This document shows, piece after piece, positions 16,346-25,013 of a DNA stretch of 64,000 nucleotides (position 1 is the stretch's first letter; each line of letters opens with the position of its first letter). Made by a program: the position numbers and the translations under genes. The stretch is from contig JBBRPA010000010.1 in NCBI GenBank assembly GCA_038228695.1, forward strand, positions 1 to 64,000, read 5' to 3'. The DNA is from DASVRZ01 sp038228695. Lineage in GTDB: Bacteria > Verrucomicrobiota > Verrucomicrobiia > Chthoniobacterales > DASVRZ01. Under the pieces are notes generated by a model. That model had not been told where the DNA came from, did no database searches, and worked only from the letters and a program-made list of their open reading frames with translations.

Positions 16346-16915
16346 ATGAAAACTACATCTCTCCCCACCAAAAAACGCACTCCTGCCATGAAGTCCGCCC
16401 GGACGCCTTCCACGACGCGAACCGCAAAACGCGGTCGAGCGCCCGCGGCTGCAACCGTGCCCCCTCTGCTGAAACTCAACCGGATTCTCGTTCCGGTGGA
16501 TCTCTCCGAGGCCTCGCTCAACGCGCTGCATTATGCGTTGCCCTTCGCGAAGCTTTTTGGGGCGGAAATCACCCTGCTCCATGTGGTCACACCACCGGTT
16601 TATCCTCAGGAATTCGGTTACACCGGCCTTACGGAGGTCGAGCAGAGCACCGACGCCAAACGCCGATTGGACCGCATGGCAAAGGCACAAATCCCAAAGG
16701 GCATCAAGCTAGTGAAACTCGTCTCGATCGGCATCGCTTCGGCAGAAATTGTCGAGACCGCCAAGACCAGCCAGATTGACCTAATCATCGCCACCACCCA
16801 CGGCTACACCGGGCTCAAACACGTTCTCCTTGGCAGCACCGCGGAACGCGTCATTCGTCACGCCCCCTGCCCGGTTCTCGTGGTGCGTGATCGCGAGCAC
16901 GAGATGGTCGACTAA
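16346..16915 (+). CDS. Universal stress protein (UspA family) with basic N-terminal tail
   Basis: A 189-residue protein. After about 47 Lys/Arg/Thr/Ala-rich residues a single Usp domain starts at NRILVPVDLSEAS and ends CPVLVVRD. The nucleotide-binding loop THGYTGLKHVLLGS is present; the first glycine of the usual GxxG pattern is threonine here. Usp proteins bind ATP or act as stress-induced effectors in the cytoplasm. The basic tail could bind nucleic acid, or translation could begin at the ATG 14 codons in. Confidence 0.85.
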   Translation: MKTTSLPTKKRTPAMKSARTPSTTRTAKRGRAPAAATVPPLLKLNRILVPVDLSEASLNALHYALPFAKLFGAEITLLHVVTPPVYPQEFGYTGLTEVEQSTDAKRRLDRMAKAQIPKGIKLVKLVSIGIASAEIVETAKTSQIDLIIATTHGYTGLKHVLLGSTAERVIRHAPCPVLVVRDREHEMVD

Positions 16916-17005
16916 CATCGGATACAGAAGCGGGTCTCTGCGGTTTTGGTGAAAAGTCACCTGCGTCCCGCTGTGGACGCTAGGTTGCTTACTCATCGAT
17001 GAACC

Positions 17006-18247
17006 TCACTCGAAGCGCAGCGCATCGACCGGATCGAGCGCTGCGGCTTTGTGCGCCGGATACATCCCGAACCCGATACCGATCGCACTGCACACGACCA
17101 CGCCGGCTATGGCCCATCCGTACGGAAAAACTGTCTCCGCCTTGAGGGCAAATGCGATGCCGTTGCCTCCAATCACTCCAAGCAGGATGCCAGCGAGCCC
17201 GCCGAGTTCTGAGAGAAATAGACTTTCTAAAAGAAACTGGCCGAGAATGTCGGCGCGGCGCGCCCCCAACGATTTACGCACGCCGATTTCCCGAGTCCGC
17301 TCCGTCACGCTGACTAACATAATGTTCATGATTCCCACCCCGGCCGCGACGAGGGCGATTCCGCTGATCACAAATGCGCCGATCCGGATGGTCCCGGCAA
17401 TTTGTGTGAAGGCGGCAGTGAGCGAGTCATTCGAGTAAATGTCGAAGTTATCGGGATCTTCCACGCGCAATCCTCGTGCTTTGCGCATCATGCCAACCGC
17501 GTGTCCGAGAGTTGCGTCGTAGTTAGATTGCGATTTCGATTGCACAGAGATGTTTAGGCTGCGTTCACTCCCACCGAAGTCGGCGAAGAAGCGCGTGATC
17601 GGGATCGTGCAAAGATTATCGTTCGACCCTCCGAAGCCCGCGCCTTTTGGCGCGAAGATGCCGACGATCTGATAGTTTTTTCCACCGACGCGCACCTGTT
17701 TTCCAATCGGTTCTTCAAACGGAAACAATTTGTCGCGAAGATCGATCCCGATCACGATTACCGGCCGGGCCATATCCACATCGCCCGCATTAATCATCCG
17801 TCCACTGCCGATGTTCTGGCTGTTAGATTGGAGAAAATATTCATTCGTGCCGACGAGGTCCTGGTTCGGATTCGTCTTGCGTCCGCCGTAGGTCGCCGCG
17901 AGCCCGCGCTTGAAAACTTTGAAACAAATCACGTCGGTTTGATCCTTCATCAGCCGCGCAAACTGCAAGCCCTCGGCGTAGGTGACCTTGGGCCGGTTAC
18001 GGTATTTCTCATTATCGTTTCCCCGAAAAATCGGCGTCCGCGAAAACTGGAAAATGTTAGAACCAAGAAAACTCAGCCCGTTTTCAATGCTCCCCTGCAA
18101 AGCGGAGATCGCCGTCATTACGCCGATCACCGAAAAGACGCCGATGGTGATGCCGAGCATGGTTAGAAGCGAACGGAGTTTGTTCGCCCCAAGGGAACCC
18201 ACCGCCATGCGAAAAATATCCGCGCGTTTCATGACCGGATTATTCAT
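17006..18247 (-). CDS. MacB-type ABC transporter permease 2
   Basis: A 413-residue permease. One N-terminal membrane helix (LLTMLGITIGVFSVIGVMTA region), a periplasmic MacB_PCD domain of about 200 residues, then three C-terminal FtsX-type helices; it ends DPVDALRFE, typical of MacB/LolC permeases. The cytoplasmic loop ERTREIGVRKSLGARR is the family signature. The start at 18247 overlaps the stop of permease 1 by 8 bases, so the longer open frame upstream is not used. Last gene of the efflux operon. Confidence 0.85.
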   Translation of the reverse strand: MNNPVMKRADIFRMAVGSLGANKLRSLLTMLGITIGVFSVIGVMTAISALQGSIENGLSFLGSNIFQFSRTPIFRGNDNEKYRNRPKVTYAEGLQFARLMKDQTDVICFKVFKRGLAATYGGRKTNPNQDLVGTNEYFLQSNSQNIGSGRMINAGDVDMARPVIVIGIDLRDKLFPFEEPIGKQVRVGGKNYQIVGIFAPKGAGFGGSNDNLCTIPITRFFADFGGSERSLNISVQSKSQSNYDATLGHAVGMMRKARGLRVEDPDNFDIYSNDSLTAAFTQIAGTIRIGAFVISGIALVAAGVGIMNIMLVSVTERTREIGVRKSLGARRADILGQFLLESLFLSELGGLAGILLGVIGGNGIAFALKAETVFPYGWAIAGVVVCSAIGIGFGMYPAHKAAALDPVDALRFE

Positions 18248-19490
18248 AACGGAGAGCGTCGATCGGATCGAGTTTAGCGGCGGACCAAGCCGGGGCGAAA
18301 CCGGAGACGATACCGGTGAGGACGGAAACAAGCAGCGCAATGATCGTGAGTCCGCCAGAAAACTGGACCGGGAAAGTAGGAAATGCGGAGGAAAGTAGAA
18401 AAAAGGCGACGCCCGAAAAGACGATACCAACGACACCACCGACCAAGCAGATCGCCACCGCCTCGATCAGAAACTGGAGAAGGATGGAAATACGCCGGGC
18501 ACCCAGCGCCTTGCGTGTGCCGATCTCGCGGGTGCGCTCTTTCACGCTAACAAAAGTGATGTTCATGATTCCGATGGCTCCGACAAAAAGGGAGAGACCG
18601 GTAATGAAAACGCCAGCCAGCGCGATGCCAGTTTTGATCGGACCGATCGTGCTGCGAAAGGCCTGATTTTCGTTGATCGAAAAATCATCCGCTTTCTCGG
18701 GCAGCAACCCGCGAATGCGACGCATGATACCGGTTAGTTCCTCCTTGGCCTTGAGAAGTTGGAGCTTGTCCTTCACCTTCACGCGGATGGCCGCGTCCTC
18801 ATCGGAGACGAAATATTTTTTGAACGCACCGACGGGAATGACGACTTGCTGGTCCCACGAAAAGAGACCAAGGAAGGAACCTTGTTTCGCAAAAACTCCG
18901 ACGACGCGAAAAAGGTGATCACCGATCTGAATGCTCTGGCCGAGCGGATTTTCCGCTGGAAAAAGGGCCGTCGCAATGTCGAGCCCGATGACCGTGACCT
19001 CGATTGCGCCGCGCGATTCGGACTCGGTCAGGAATCGACCGCGCTCGCAATCCGTGCTCGAGGTGCGGGTGAATTCGTTAGTGGTACCGAGCGTGTAAAC
19101 CGTCTCCACTTTACGTCCGTTACGAGAAACATTTTTGAAGACAACCGGCGCAGGCACAGCGAGTTCGAGCAGGGAGTTAGGGGTGTCGGCGATGATGCGG
19201 TTGATTCGCTCCGCATACTCGGTGCTAATACGACGGCGGTTGCGGAAAACCGCGAAGTCCTCGTCTGGACCCCAGGGAGTTTTTGTGACGTAGAGAACAT
19301 CATCGCCCAAGAGCGAGAGCGAGCGATCGAAGCCCGTGTCGATCCCGTTGATTGCCGTGCCCATGAGGGTCACGGCGATGATCCCGATAACGACGCCGAG
19401 AGCGGTTAAGGCAGAGCGCGTGCGGTTAGCTAGGATCTGAGTCCGAGCGATGCGCAGGCTCTCGGAGAATTCAGTTAGTAAGCGCTGCAT
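18240..19490 (-). CDS. MacB-type ABC transporter permease 1
   Basis: A 416-residue permease with the same layout as its downstream neighbour: N-terminal helix (ALTALGVVIGIIAVTLMG), MacB periplasmic domain, loop ERTREIGTRKALGARR, three C-terminal helices, end DPIDALRYE. The two permeases probably form a heterodimer. Export of a peptide, lipid or antibiotic-like substrate across the envelope is the family role. It lies 84 bases downstream of the ATPase gene, across a conserved hairpin. Confidence 0.85.
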   Translation of the reverse strand: MQRLLTEFSESLRIARTQILANRTRSALTALGVVIGIIAVTLMGTAINGIDTGFDRSLSLLGDDVLYVTKTPWGPDEDFAVFRNRRRISTEYAERINRIIADTPNSLLELAVPAPVVFKNVSRNGRKVETVYTLGTTNEFTRTSSTDCERGRFLTESESRGAIEVTVIGLDIATALFPAENPLGQSIQIGDHLFRVVGVFAKQGSFLGLFSWDQQVVIPVGAFKKYFVSDEDAAIRVKVKDKLQLLKAKEELTGIMRRIRGLLPEKADDFSINENQAFRSTIGPIKTGIALAGVFITGLSLFVGAIGIMNITFVSVKERTREIGTRKALGARRISILLQFLIEAVAICLVGGVVGIVFSGVAFFLLSSAFPTFPVQFSGGLTIIALLVSVLTGIVSGFAPAWSAAKLDPIDALRYE

Positions 19491-19504
19491 CAGGGAAAAG
19501 ATTC

Positions 19505-19571
19505 ACCACCAAGGCATCAAGCAGGAAAAGACAAAGGATGTATCGGTTTTCTTCCTTGGTGCCTCGGTGGT
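19505..19571. repeat. Intergenic inverted repeat of the CACCAAGGCACCAAG type
   Basis: Arms 19505-19522 and 19554-19571 are complementary at 15 of 18 positions (left starts ACCACCAAGGCA, right ends GCCTCGGTGGT) around a 31-base loop. Words of this type (caccaaggcaccaag) recur as intergenic hairpins in many unrelated bacterial genomes. It sits between the ATPase and permease genes of one operon, where it could alter mRNA stability. Confidence 0.6.
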
Positions 19572-19574
19572 ATT

Positions 19575-20315
19575 TTAGCTTATAACGTCGCTTTCGATCA
19601 GTCCGTCGCGCAGGCGAACGACACGGCGGGCGTGCTGGGCGATATCTTCCTCGTGGGTGACGACGATGATCGTGTTGCCCGCTTGGTAGAGGTCCTCGAA
19701 CAAAGCCATGATTTCTTCCCCGGTTTTGCTGTCGAGATTTCCGGTCGGCTCGTCGGCGAGGATGATGGAGGGTCTGTTAACCAAAGCGCGGGCGATGGCC
19801 ACGCGCTGGCGCTGACCTCCGGAAAGTTCGTTAGGCTTGTGGTGCATGCGATCGCCCAGACCGACGGAAGTGAGAGCCTGACTGGCCCGCGAGGAGCGCT
19901 CCTCGCGGTTGATCCCAGCATAGACGAGCGGGAGTTCGACGTTAGCGAGGCTGGTCGAACGCGGCAGCAGGTTGAAGGTCTGGAAAACGAAACCGATCTC
20001 GCGATTCCGAATCGCCGCGAGGTCGTCGTCCGTCATCCCAGCGACATTTTTTCCGGAGAACTCGTAGTGGCCGGCGGTGGGTGTGTCAAGACAGCCGAGC
20101 ATGTTCATGAGAGTGGATTTTCCCGAGCCAGACGGCCCCATGATGGCGATGTATTCGTTGCGGTGGATGCGTAGATCAACTCCGCGAAGGGCCTTGATAA
20201 TGTTGTCGCCCATGGTGTATTCGCGGGTCAGGCCGCGGATGTCGATGACGAGCGGACCGGCTGGTCGGGTATGGCAGAGGGCGGTGGTTTTTGGTGGTGC
20301 GGCTGTCTTGGACAT
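19575..20315 (-). CDS. ABC transporter ATP-binding protein, MacB/LolD type
   Basis: A 246-residue ATPase. Walker A GPSGSGKST, Q-loop in FVFQTFNLLP, signature LSGGQRQRVAIARAL, Walker B IILADEPTGNLD and H-loop THE are intact. The arrangement REYTMGD near the N-terminus and the GNLDSKTGEEIM segment are typical for ATPases that drive MacB-like permeases. The open frame extends to 20426, but the extra residues are encoded by the palindrome before the gene and the end of the adaptor gene; the ATG at 20315 gives a normal family length. Confidence 0.9.
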   Translation of the reverse strand: MSKTAAPPKTTALCHTRPAGPLVIDIRGLTREYTMGDNIIKALRGVDLRIHRNEYIAIMGPSGSGKSTLMNMLGCLDTPTAGHYEFSGKNVAGMTDDDLAAIRNREIGFVFQTFNLLPRSTSLANVELPLVYAGINREERSSRASQALTSVGLGDRMHHKPNELSGGQRQRVAIARALVNRPSIILADEPTGNLDSKTGEEIMALFEDLYQAGNTIIVVTHEEDIAQHARRVVRLRDGLIESDVIS

Positions 20316-20327
20316 GGCGATTTTTGA

Positions 20328-20356
20328 ATAGGTCGTATAGGCCCTATATGACCTAT
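20328..20356. repeat. 29-bp near-perfect palindrome between adaptor and ATPase genes
   Basis: ATAGGTCGTATAGG at the left is mirrored by CCTATATGACCTAT at the right, with one mismatched pair and one central base. It contains the TAG stop of the adaptor gene (20353-20355) and ends 13 bases before the ATPase start codon. The tandem ATAGG/CCTAT words resemble mobile intergenic repeats; a regulator site or mRNA hairpin is also possible. Confidence 0.6.
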
Positions 20357-21666
20357 GGCTTCCGATCTTTTTTTGGTTTTTCGAGTTCGACCCTGCTGCC
20401 GTCCTTGAGGTCGCGGCTGATGGCACCGTAGCTGCCGCTGATCACCTCGCCGTCGGCGTCGAGACCTTGTTTGATCTCGATATAGCTATTGTCGCTCAGG
20501 CCGGTGACAACGGATTTCAGGACCGCTTTGCGGCCGTTTTTGAGAAACACGACACGCTGGAGTTTTTCGCGATCGGCTCGGCTGGTGTCGGCGGAAATCG
20601 ACCCGGATTTTTTCTGCTCCTCGTCGCGTTTCTCGTTGATCTCAACCATGCTTTTTCCCTCGTCGCGGGTGCGTACTGTGACGCTTTGAATGGGAATTGC
20701 GACGACGTTTTTGACCGTCGCGGTGAGAATATCTGCGGTGGCACTCATGCCTGGGCGCAACGGCACACCGGGCTCAATGATGCGGACCTTGACCTCGAAA
20801 TTCGTCACCTCCTCGGAAGTGTTAGCACCGGTGACGGTGGCAGTGCTAGCGATGTGCTGAACCTCGCCCCGGAAAACCTGGTTCGGATAGGCGTCGATAC
20901 TGATCTTCACAGGATCGCCTAGGTGGATGCTAACCACGTCGTTTTCATTCACGTTGGCGCGCACTTCCATGTCTTCGAGATTGGCCACGCGCATGATATC
21001 AGTGCCGGCAAATTGCGCGGTCGCGACAACACGCTCACCAAGTTTGCTGCTCAGCGAAGAGACCGCCCCGTCGAGCGGAGCGTAGATGCTCGTCTTAATC
21101 AATTCCTCACGGATTTGCGCAAGCTGCCCCTCGGCGCGTTTGATGTCGAAAACCGAGGCGTTGTAAGTTGCATCAGCGATATCTCGGGAGGCTTCTGCGT
21201 CCTTCATTTCGCTGTCGGAGGCGATGCGCTTGGAAAACAGACTGCGCTGCCGTTCGAGATCTTGCCCCGCTTTGATGAGTTGGGCTTTCCGCATCAGGCT
21301 TTCGGCACGGGCCGCATTGAGGGCTGCCTCCTGCTGTTCCACCTGCGCTTGGTAAACATCGGGTTTAATCTTCACGATCAAATCGCCTTTTTTGACGGTC
21401 TGTCCTTCGATAACGGGAAGCTGAATAATTTCGCCGGCCACCTCGGCGGAAATTTTTACCTCGAGCGCGGGCTGGATTTTCCCAGTGGCAGAAACGGTTT
21501 GGGTAATGTCGCGGCGGCCAATTTTTTCAAAAGTGATCTCGATCGGCTTTTCGCGCTGCGAATTATAAACGGCAATTGCAATCAACAGGAGGACGACCCC
21601 CCCAGCGATCCAGAACCAGCGCCGACGTTTGGAGGGAAGCGATGGAGTGGAATTGGCTGCGGGCAT
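20353..21666 (-). CDS. Periplasmic adaptor (membrane fusion) protein, MacA/HlyD family
   Basis: A 437-residue protein anchored by one N-terminal helix (WFWIAGGVVLLLIAIAVY). It has a lipoyl-type half motif (PVIEGQTVKKGDLIVKI), an alpha-helical hairpin (residues about 110-190), the second half (IYAPLDGAVSSL) and beta-barrel/MP domains. It links the inner-membrane ABC transporter to an outer-membrane channel. It is the first gene of the efflux operon, followed by ATPase and two permeases; no TolC-like gene is in the window. A longer open frame (to 21798) was rejected because the ATG at 21666 begins a standard cytoplasmic tail. Confidence 0.88.
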   Translation of the reverse strand: MPAANSTPSLPSKRRRWFWIAGGVVLLLIAIAVYNSQREKPIEITFEKIGRRDITQTVSATGKIQPALEVKISAEVAGEIIQLPVIEGQTVKKGDLIVKIKPDVYQAQVEQQEAALNAARAESLMRKAQLIKAGQDLERQRSLFSKRIASDSEMKDAEASRDIADATYNASVFDIKRAEGQLAQIREELIKTSIYAPLDGAVSSLSSKLGERVVATAQFAGTDIMRVANLEDMEVRANVNENDVVSIHLGDPVKISIDAYPNQVFRGEVQHIASTATVTGANTSEEVTNFEVKVRIIEPGVPLRPGMSATADILTATVKNVVAIPIQSVTVRTRDEGKSMVEINEKRDEEQKKSGSISADTSRADREKLQRVVFLKNGRKAVLKSVVTGLSDNSYIEIKQGLDADGEVISGSYGAISRDLKDGSRVELEKPKKDRKP

Positions 21667-21807
21667 GGTTGAGGTCACGGTCGAAAATTTTGGTCGTCTC
21701 TGCAAAATAGCTTGTTTAAGGAAGAATTGCCGCCTGAAAATGCACTCGTCCGAAGGCTTCCGCCGGTTTAGATACGCAGGCGGAGGGTTTGGTTTCAAAA
21801 AAATTTA

Positions 21808-22707
21808 ATGAATTCGAATTTAATCAGATTTTGGGGTGTGCGCGGCTCGATCCCAACTCCGGGACGGGAGACGGTGGGAATTGGCGGCAATACCTCCTGC
21901 GTTGAGGTGCGCACTGGGGGCGAGATCATCATCCTCGACGCAGGAACGGGCATCCGTCCGCTGGGTCAAAGCCTGATGGAGGAATTCAAGGATCAGCCGT
22001 TGAATCTGACGCTCCTGATCTCCCACACGCACTGGGATCACATCCAAGGGTTTCCGTTTTTCCGCCCGGCTTATTCTCCGGCGAACCAGTTGCACATCCG
22101 CGGCTACGAAGGGGCCCGGGCACGGTTTTCTTCGATCCTGCTTGCACAAATGGAGAGCCCGTATTTCCCAGTGGAAATGACCCAGCTGCCGGCGAATATC
22201 GACATTGAGGAACTGCAGGAGTTCAGTTTCAAAATTGGTCAGACGCCAGTGCAAGCCCGGTTGCTGAATCACCCCGGGGTGTGCGCGGGCTACCGGATCG
22301 AGACGCCGGGCGGCGCGGTGGTTTATCTCCCCGACACGGAGCCGCAGTTACACTTGCGGAAAACCCAATTACTTCGGGGGCTGGCAGTGAGTGCCGAGGC
22401 CATGGCCCGAGCGGAGGCAAACGACGCGTCGCTGATCGAGTTCATGCGCGGAGCGAAGATCCTGATCATGGATTCGCATTATCTCGCCGAGGAATACCCG
22501 AAATATCTCGGCTGGGGCCACGCCGAGGCGGAAAACGTCACGCGCATGGCGATGGACGCAGAAGTGGAGCGGCTTTTCCTTTTTCACCATAGCCCAGACC
22601 ACGACGATGCGAAGGTTCGGCAAAAGGTCGAGGCCTGTTGGAACGTGGCGGGGGGAAGCGGCCTCATCGTCGAAGCGGCGGTCGAGGGGCTTATGTTGGA
22701 GTGGTGA
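21808..22707 (+). CDS. MBL-fold metallo-hydrolase, phosphodiesterase-like
   Basis: A 299-residue cytosolic protein. It begins IRFWGVRGSIPTPG, then GGNTSCVEV and ILDAGTGIRPLG, a pattern of the MBL subgroup related to cyclic-nucleotide phosphodiesterases. The zinc site is SHTHWDH (about residues 72-78); further ligands are likely in LPDTE and near LFHHSPDHDD at the end. The substrate is unknown. It diverges from the efflux operon and overlaps aat by 17 bases tail-to-tail. Confidence 0.8.
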   Translation: MNSNLIRFWGVRGSIPTPGRETVGIGGNTSCVEVRTGGEIIILDAGTGIRPLGQSLMEEFKDQPLNLTLLISHTHWDHIQGFPFFRPAYSPANQLHIRGYEGARARFSSILLAQMESPYFPVEMTQLPANIDIEELQEFSFKIGQTPVQARLLNHPGVCAGYRIETPGGAVVYLPDTEPQLHLRKTQLLRGLAVSAEAMARAEANDASLIEFMRGAKILIMDSHYLAEEYPKYLGWGHAEAENVTRMAMDAEVERLFLFHHSPDHDDAKVRQKVEACWNVAGGSGLIVEAAVEGLMLEW

Positions 22708-23269
22708 ACGAGCAATCCATCTTCAGCGCGGCGCGGAGACGTTGCAGGTAGGTGCGTCTGGAAATATTGACCGCCCCAAACGTCTCGAGGTGTGGCGTGA
22801 CCCATTGGGTGTCGAGGAGCGCAAATCCGCGTTCGCGCAGTCTCTCGATTAAAGCCACGAGCGCCACTTTCGATGCATCGGTCGCAGTGTGAAACATCGA
22901 TTCGCCAAAAAATCCTCCTTGCAAGCTGACGCCATAGAGTCCGCCGACGAGTTTCTCCTCTTTCCACGCCTCCACGGAATGGGCGTGACCCATCCGATGC
23001 AGAGCGGTGTAACTGGCGATGATCTCCTCGCTGATCCACGTGTCCCGCCCCTGGGCGCAAGCGCGCATGACGGCCTCGAACCCGTGATTTATCCGGATCT
23101 CGAAGGGTTTTTTCTTCATCGTCCGCGCCAGTCCGTGGGGAATGTGGAACGTGTCGAGCGGGATGACGCCGCGAGGATCAGGTGAGAACCAGCCAATCTC
23201 GCCGTCCTGCATGCCCATGGGGAAAATGCCCTCGGCGTAGGCCTGCAGGAGAAGTTCCGGCGAAATCAC
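22691..23269 (-). CDS. aat: Leucyl/phenylalanyl-tRNA-protein transferase
   Basis: A 192-residue enzyme that adds Leu or Phe from tRNA to proteins with N-terminal Lys or Arg, marking them for ClpAP degradation. Family segments: AYAEGIFPMG, WFSPDPRGVIPLD, AQGRDTWISEEI, GHAHSVE, GGLYGVSLQGGFFGESMF and LLDTQWVTPHLETFGA. The start is GTG at 23269, giving the N-terminus ISPELLLQAYAEG, which is normal for the compact form of the family. Confidence 0.93.
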   Translation of the reverse strand: MISPELLLQAYAEGIFPMGMQDGEIGWFSPDPRGVIPLDTFHIPHGLARTMKKKPFEIRINHGFEAVMRACAQGRDTWISEEIIASYTALHRMGHAHSVEAWKEEKLVGGLYGVSLQGGFFGESMFHTATDASKVALVALIERLRERGFALLDTQWVTPHLETFGAVNISRRTYLQRLRAALKMDCSFTTPT

Positions 23270-23284
23270 GATCCGGCAGCCGCG

Positions 23285-24985
23285 CTAACCGAGGTCCACT
23301 AACGGCACTTCCGGCGGTTTCGGGTGGATGCCCTCGGCTGCCAGGATGTCGAAAACGTTTTGCGCGACAATCCGGTAATGCTCGCGGAAAACCTCGTCGT
23401 CCGGTTCGGTGCTGAGTTTTAGGAAATCAGCGTGATCCCGTCCGAGCTTAAGGGAAAGAAACTGGAGCAACTGCTCGCGCTCGCCAGCGGGAGTGCCGTC
23501 TGCGGAGATCAAGCTCTGGGCGCGGCGCTCGCCGTCCTGCGCGAGGTCCTCGAGACGAGTGCGCAGCTCGGAGTTGACGCTTTCCAACTGGGCGATGTAA
23601 CGCCGGAGCGATTCCTCGCCCTCGGGCGGGGTAGTGTCGGGCCAGACGCCATCACCGCCGCCGGAGCCGTAGCGTCCGCGTCGGCCGCGCTTGCCACCGC
23701 GTTTGCCATCGTCATCGCGCTGGCGAAGCTGGGTGCGGGCGAGGGCGAGTTGCTGAGATTGCTGGCGAATAAACTGGTCGAGCTGGCGAAGGGTCGCCAC
23801 GGGATCGAAATTCCCTTGGGACCGCTCGCCGCGCGAGGATTGGCTCGTGGTTCGGCCGGACTGGCCCGGACTGACATACGGGGGATGCTTCGGCCGATCG
23901 CCCCGGCGGGTGTCGCGCGGCGCATCGTCCGTTTCCTCGGAAGACTCATCGTCGTCTTCATCGTCCTCTTTTTCCCCATCCACGTCATTTTCGTCGTCTT
24001 CCTCCTCGTCCTCGTCTTCCTCCTCGTCCTCGTCTTCCTCCTCATCATCGTCGTCTTCATCGTCCTCGGCAGCATCGGGGATTTCATCCGCCGACTCTGG
24101 ATTTGCATCGCGATGGGTTGACCGTTCGGGGTTAGCGGATCGTTTGGCGGTTTTTTCTCCAAACGCTTCGGCGATCAGCGCAGGCAGGGTCTCGGGGAGA
24201 TTTTTGAAATCGCGCATGAGGCGGCCGGGCCATTTGCGGATCGCGGCGGCGATGGATTCCTGGGAGCGCTCGCTGAGGATATCGAGTTTGCCAATTTTCA
24301 TCAGCCAGAGGAGCAGGGTACTCTGGGTGAAAGGTGGGCAGCCGCCGGCAAAGATCGTGCTCACAGCGGCGTTGAGAAGATGCGCCAAATCAGCGTCTTT
24401 CAGACCGTCGATGGGCAGGCGCAAGAGCCAAGGCTTGCCTTTGCCAACGAGGACATTGAAGAAAGATTGCCGGTCGCGGGTGGCGAGGATGCCGTCGTCA
24501 CCGAGCATTTCGGCAGCAATCGCGCAGGCCCATTTCGCGGCTTGAGGTTCGTCCACTTTAACGATGCCGCGGGTGATGCTGAGGCGAATCCGGCGGCCGA
24601 TTTCCCCCTCGAAGGCGGGGCTTTTCATGCCAGAGACAAAAAGGCGACGTCCGTAGGGCTTCATCTCGGGCCAAGCGCCGTTGAGGCCGTTCACGCTGAT
24701 CGGCCACGGTAGTTTACAAATGGCATCGAGCGCCTCGGATATTTCCGGTTTACCGCCAAGGAGCGCAGCCTGCAGAAGCTCGGCAGTCTGGGTCTCGTTC
24801 GCCGGGCTCATTCGTCCGGCTTGGGCGAGCGTGACCATCTGGGCGAGGGTAGCGTTTTCGGGGTTTACCGGAACGGGATCCACCGGAGGCAGGACAACGT
24901 CGGTCTCAGGAGAAGCATCGGGAGCGTCCGGTGCGGATGAACCCGTCAACGGGTCCTCGATTGGGGAAATTTCTTCGGGATTCAT
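23285..24985 (-). CDS. Hypothetical protein with long acidic tract
   Basis: A 566-residue protein with no signal peptide. N-terminal 45 residues are Pro/Asp-rich; residues about 50-280 are helical (YGRRLFVSGMK, LSITRGIVKVDEPQAAKWA). A tract of about 50 residues that is almost only Asp and Glu follows, near residues 300-355 (23930-24085). A Gly/Arg-rich and coiled-coil section (LDQFIRQQSQQLALARTQL, SVNSELRTRLEDLAQD) leads to a C-terminal domain (DHADFLKLSTEPDDEV). The DNA of the tract is a degenerate repeat of the GAGGAGGACGA type. It is the last of three closely spaced genes after two CNNM-type proteins. The function is unknown. Confidence 0.75.
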   Translation of the reverse strand: MNPEEISPIEDPLTGSSAPDAPDASPETDVVLPPVDPVPVNPENATLAQMVTLAQAGRMSPANETQTAELLQAALLGGKPEISEALDAICKLPWPISVNGLNGAWPEMKPYGRRLFVSGMKSPAFEGEIGRRIRLSITRGIVKVDEPQAAKWACAIAAEMLGDDGILATRDRQSFFNVLVGKGKPWLLRLPIDGLKDADLAHLLNAAVSTIFAGGCPPFTQSTLLLWLMKIGKLDILSERSQESIAAAIRKWPGRLMRDFKNLPETLPALIAEAFGEKTAKRSANPERSTHRDANPESADEIPDAAEDDEDDDDEEEDEDEEEDEDEEEDDENDVDGEKEDDEDDDESSEETDDAPRDTRRGDRPKHPPYVSPGQSGRTTSQSSRGERSQGNFDPVATLRQLDQFIRQQSQQLALARTQLRQRDDDGKRGGKRGRRGRYGSGGGDGVWPDTTPPEGEESLRRYIAQLESVNSELRTRLEDLAQDGERRAQSLISADGTPAGEREQLLQFLSLKLGRDHADFLKLSTEPDDEVFREHYRIVAQNVFDILAAEGIHPKPPEVPLVDLG

Positions 24986-25013
24986 GAAAATGGGATTTGG
25001 ATTGAGTTGCAGA

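Noticed and set aside
23930..24085. Possible CRISPR or tandem repeat array (cctcctcgtcctcgt units)
   Set aside because: The units have no spacers and are in frame within a coding region; they encode an Asp/Glu run.
23847..24545. Poly-serine protein frame on the plus strand
   Set aside because: It is the complement of the acidic tract (GAG/GAC read as TCC/TCG) of the gene at 23285-24985.
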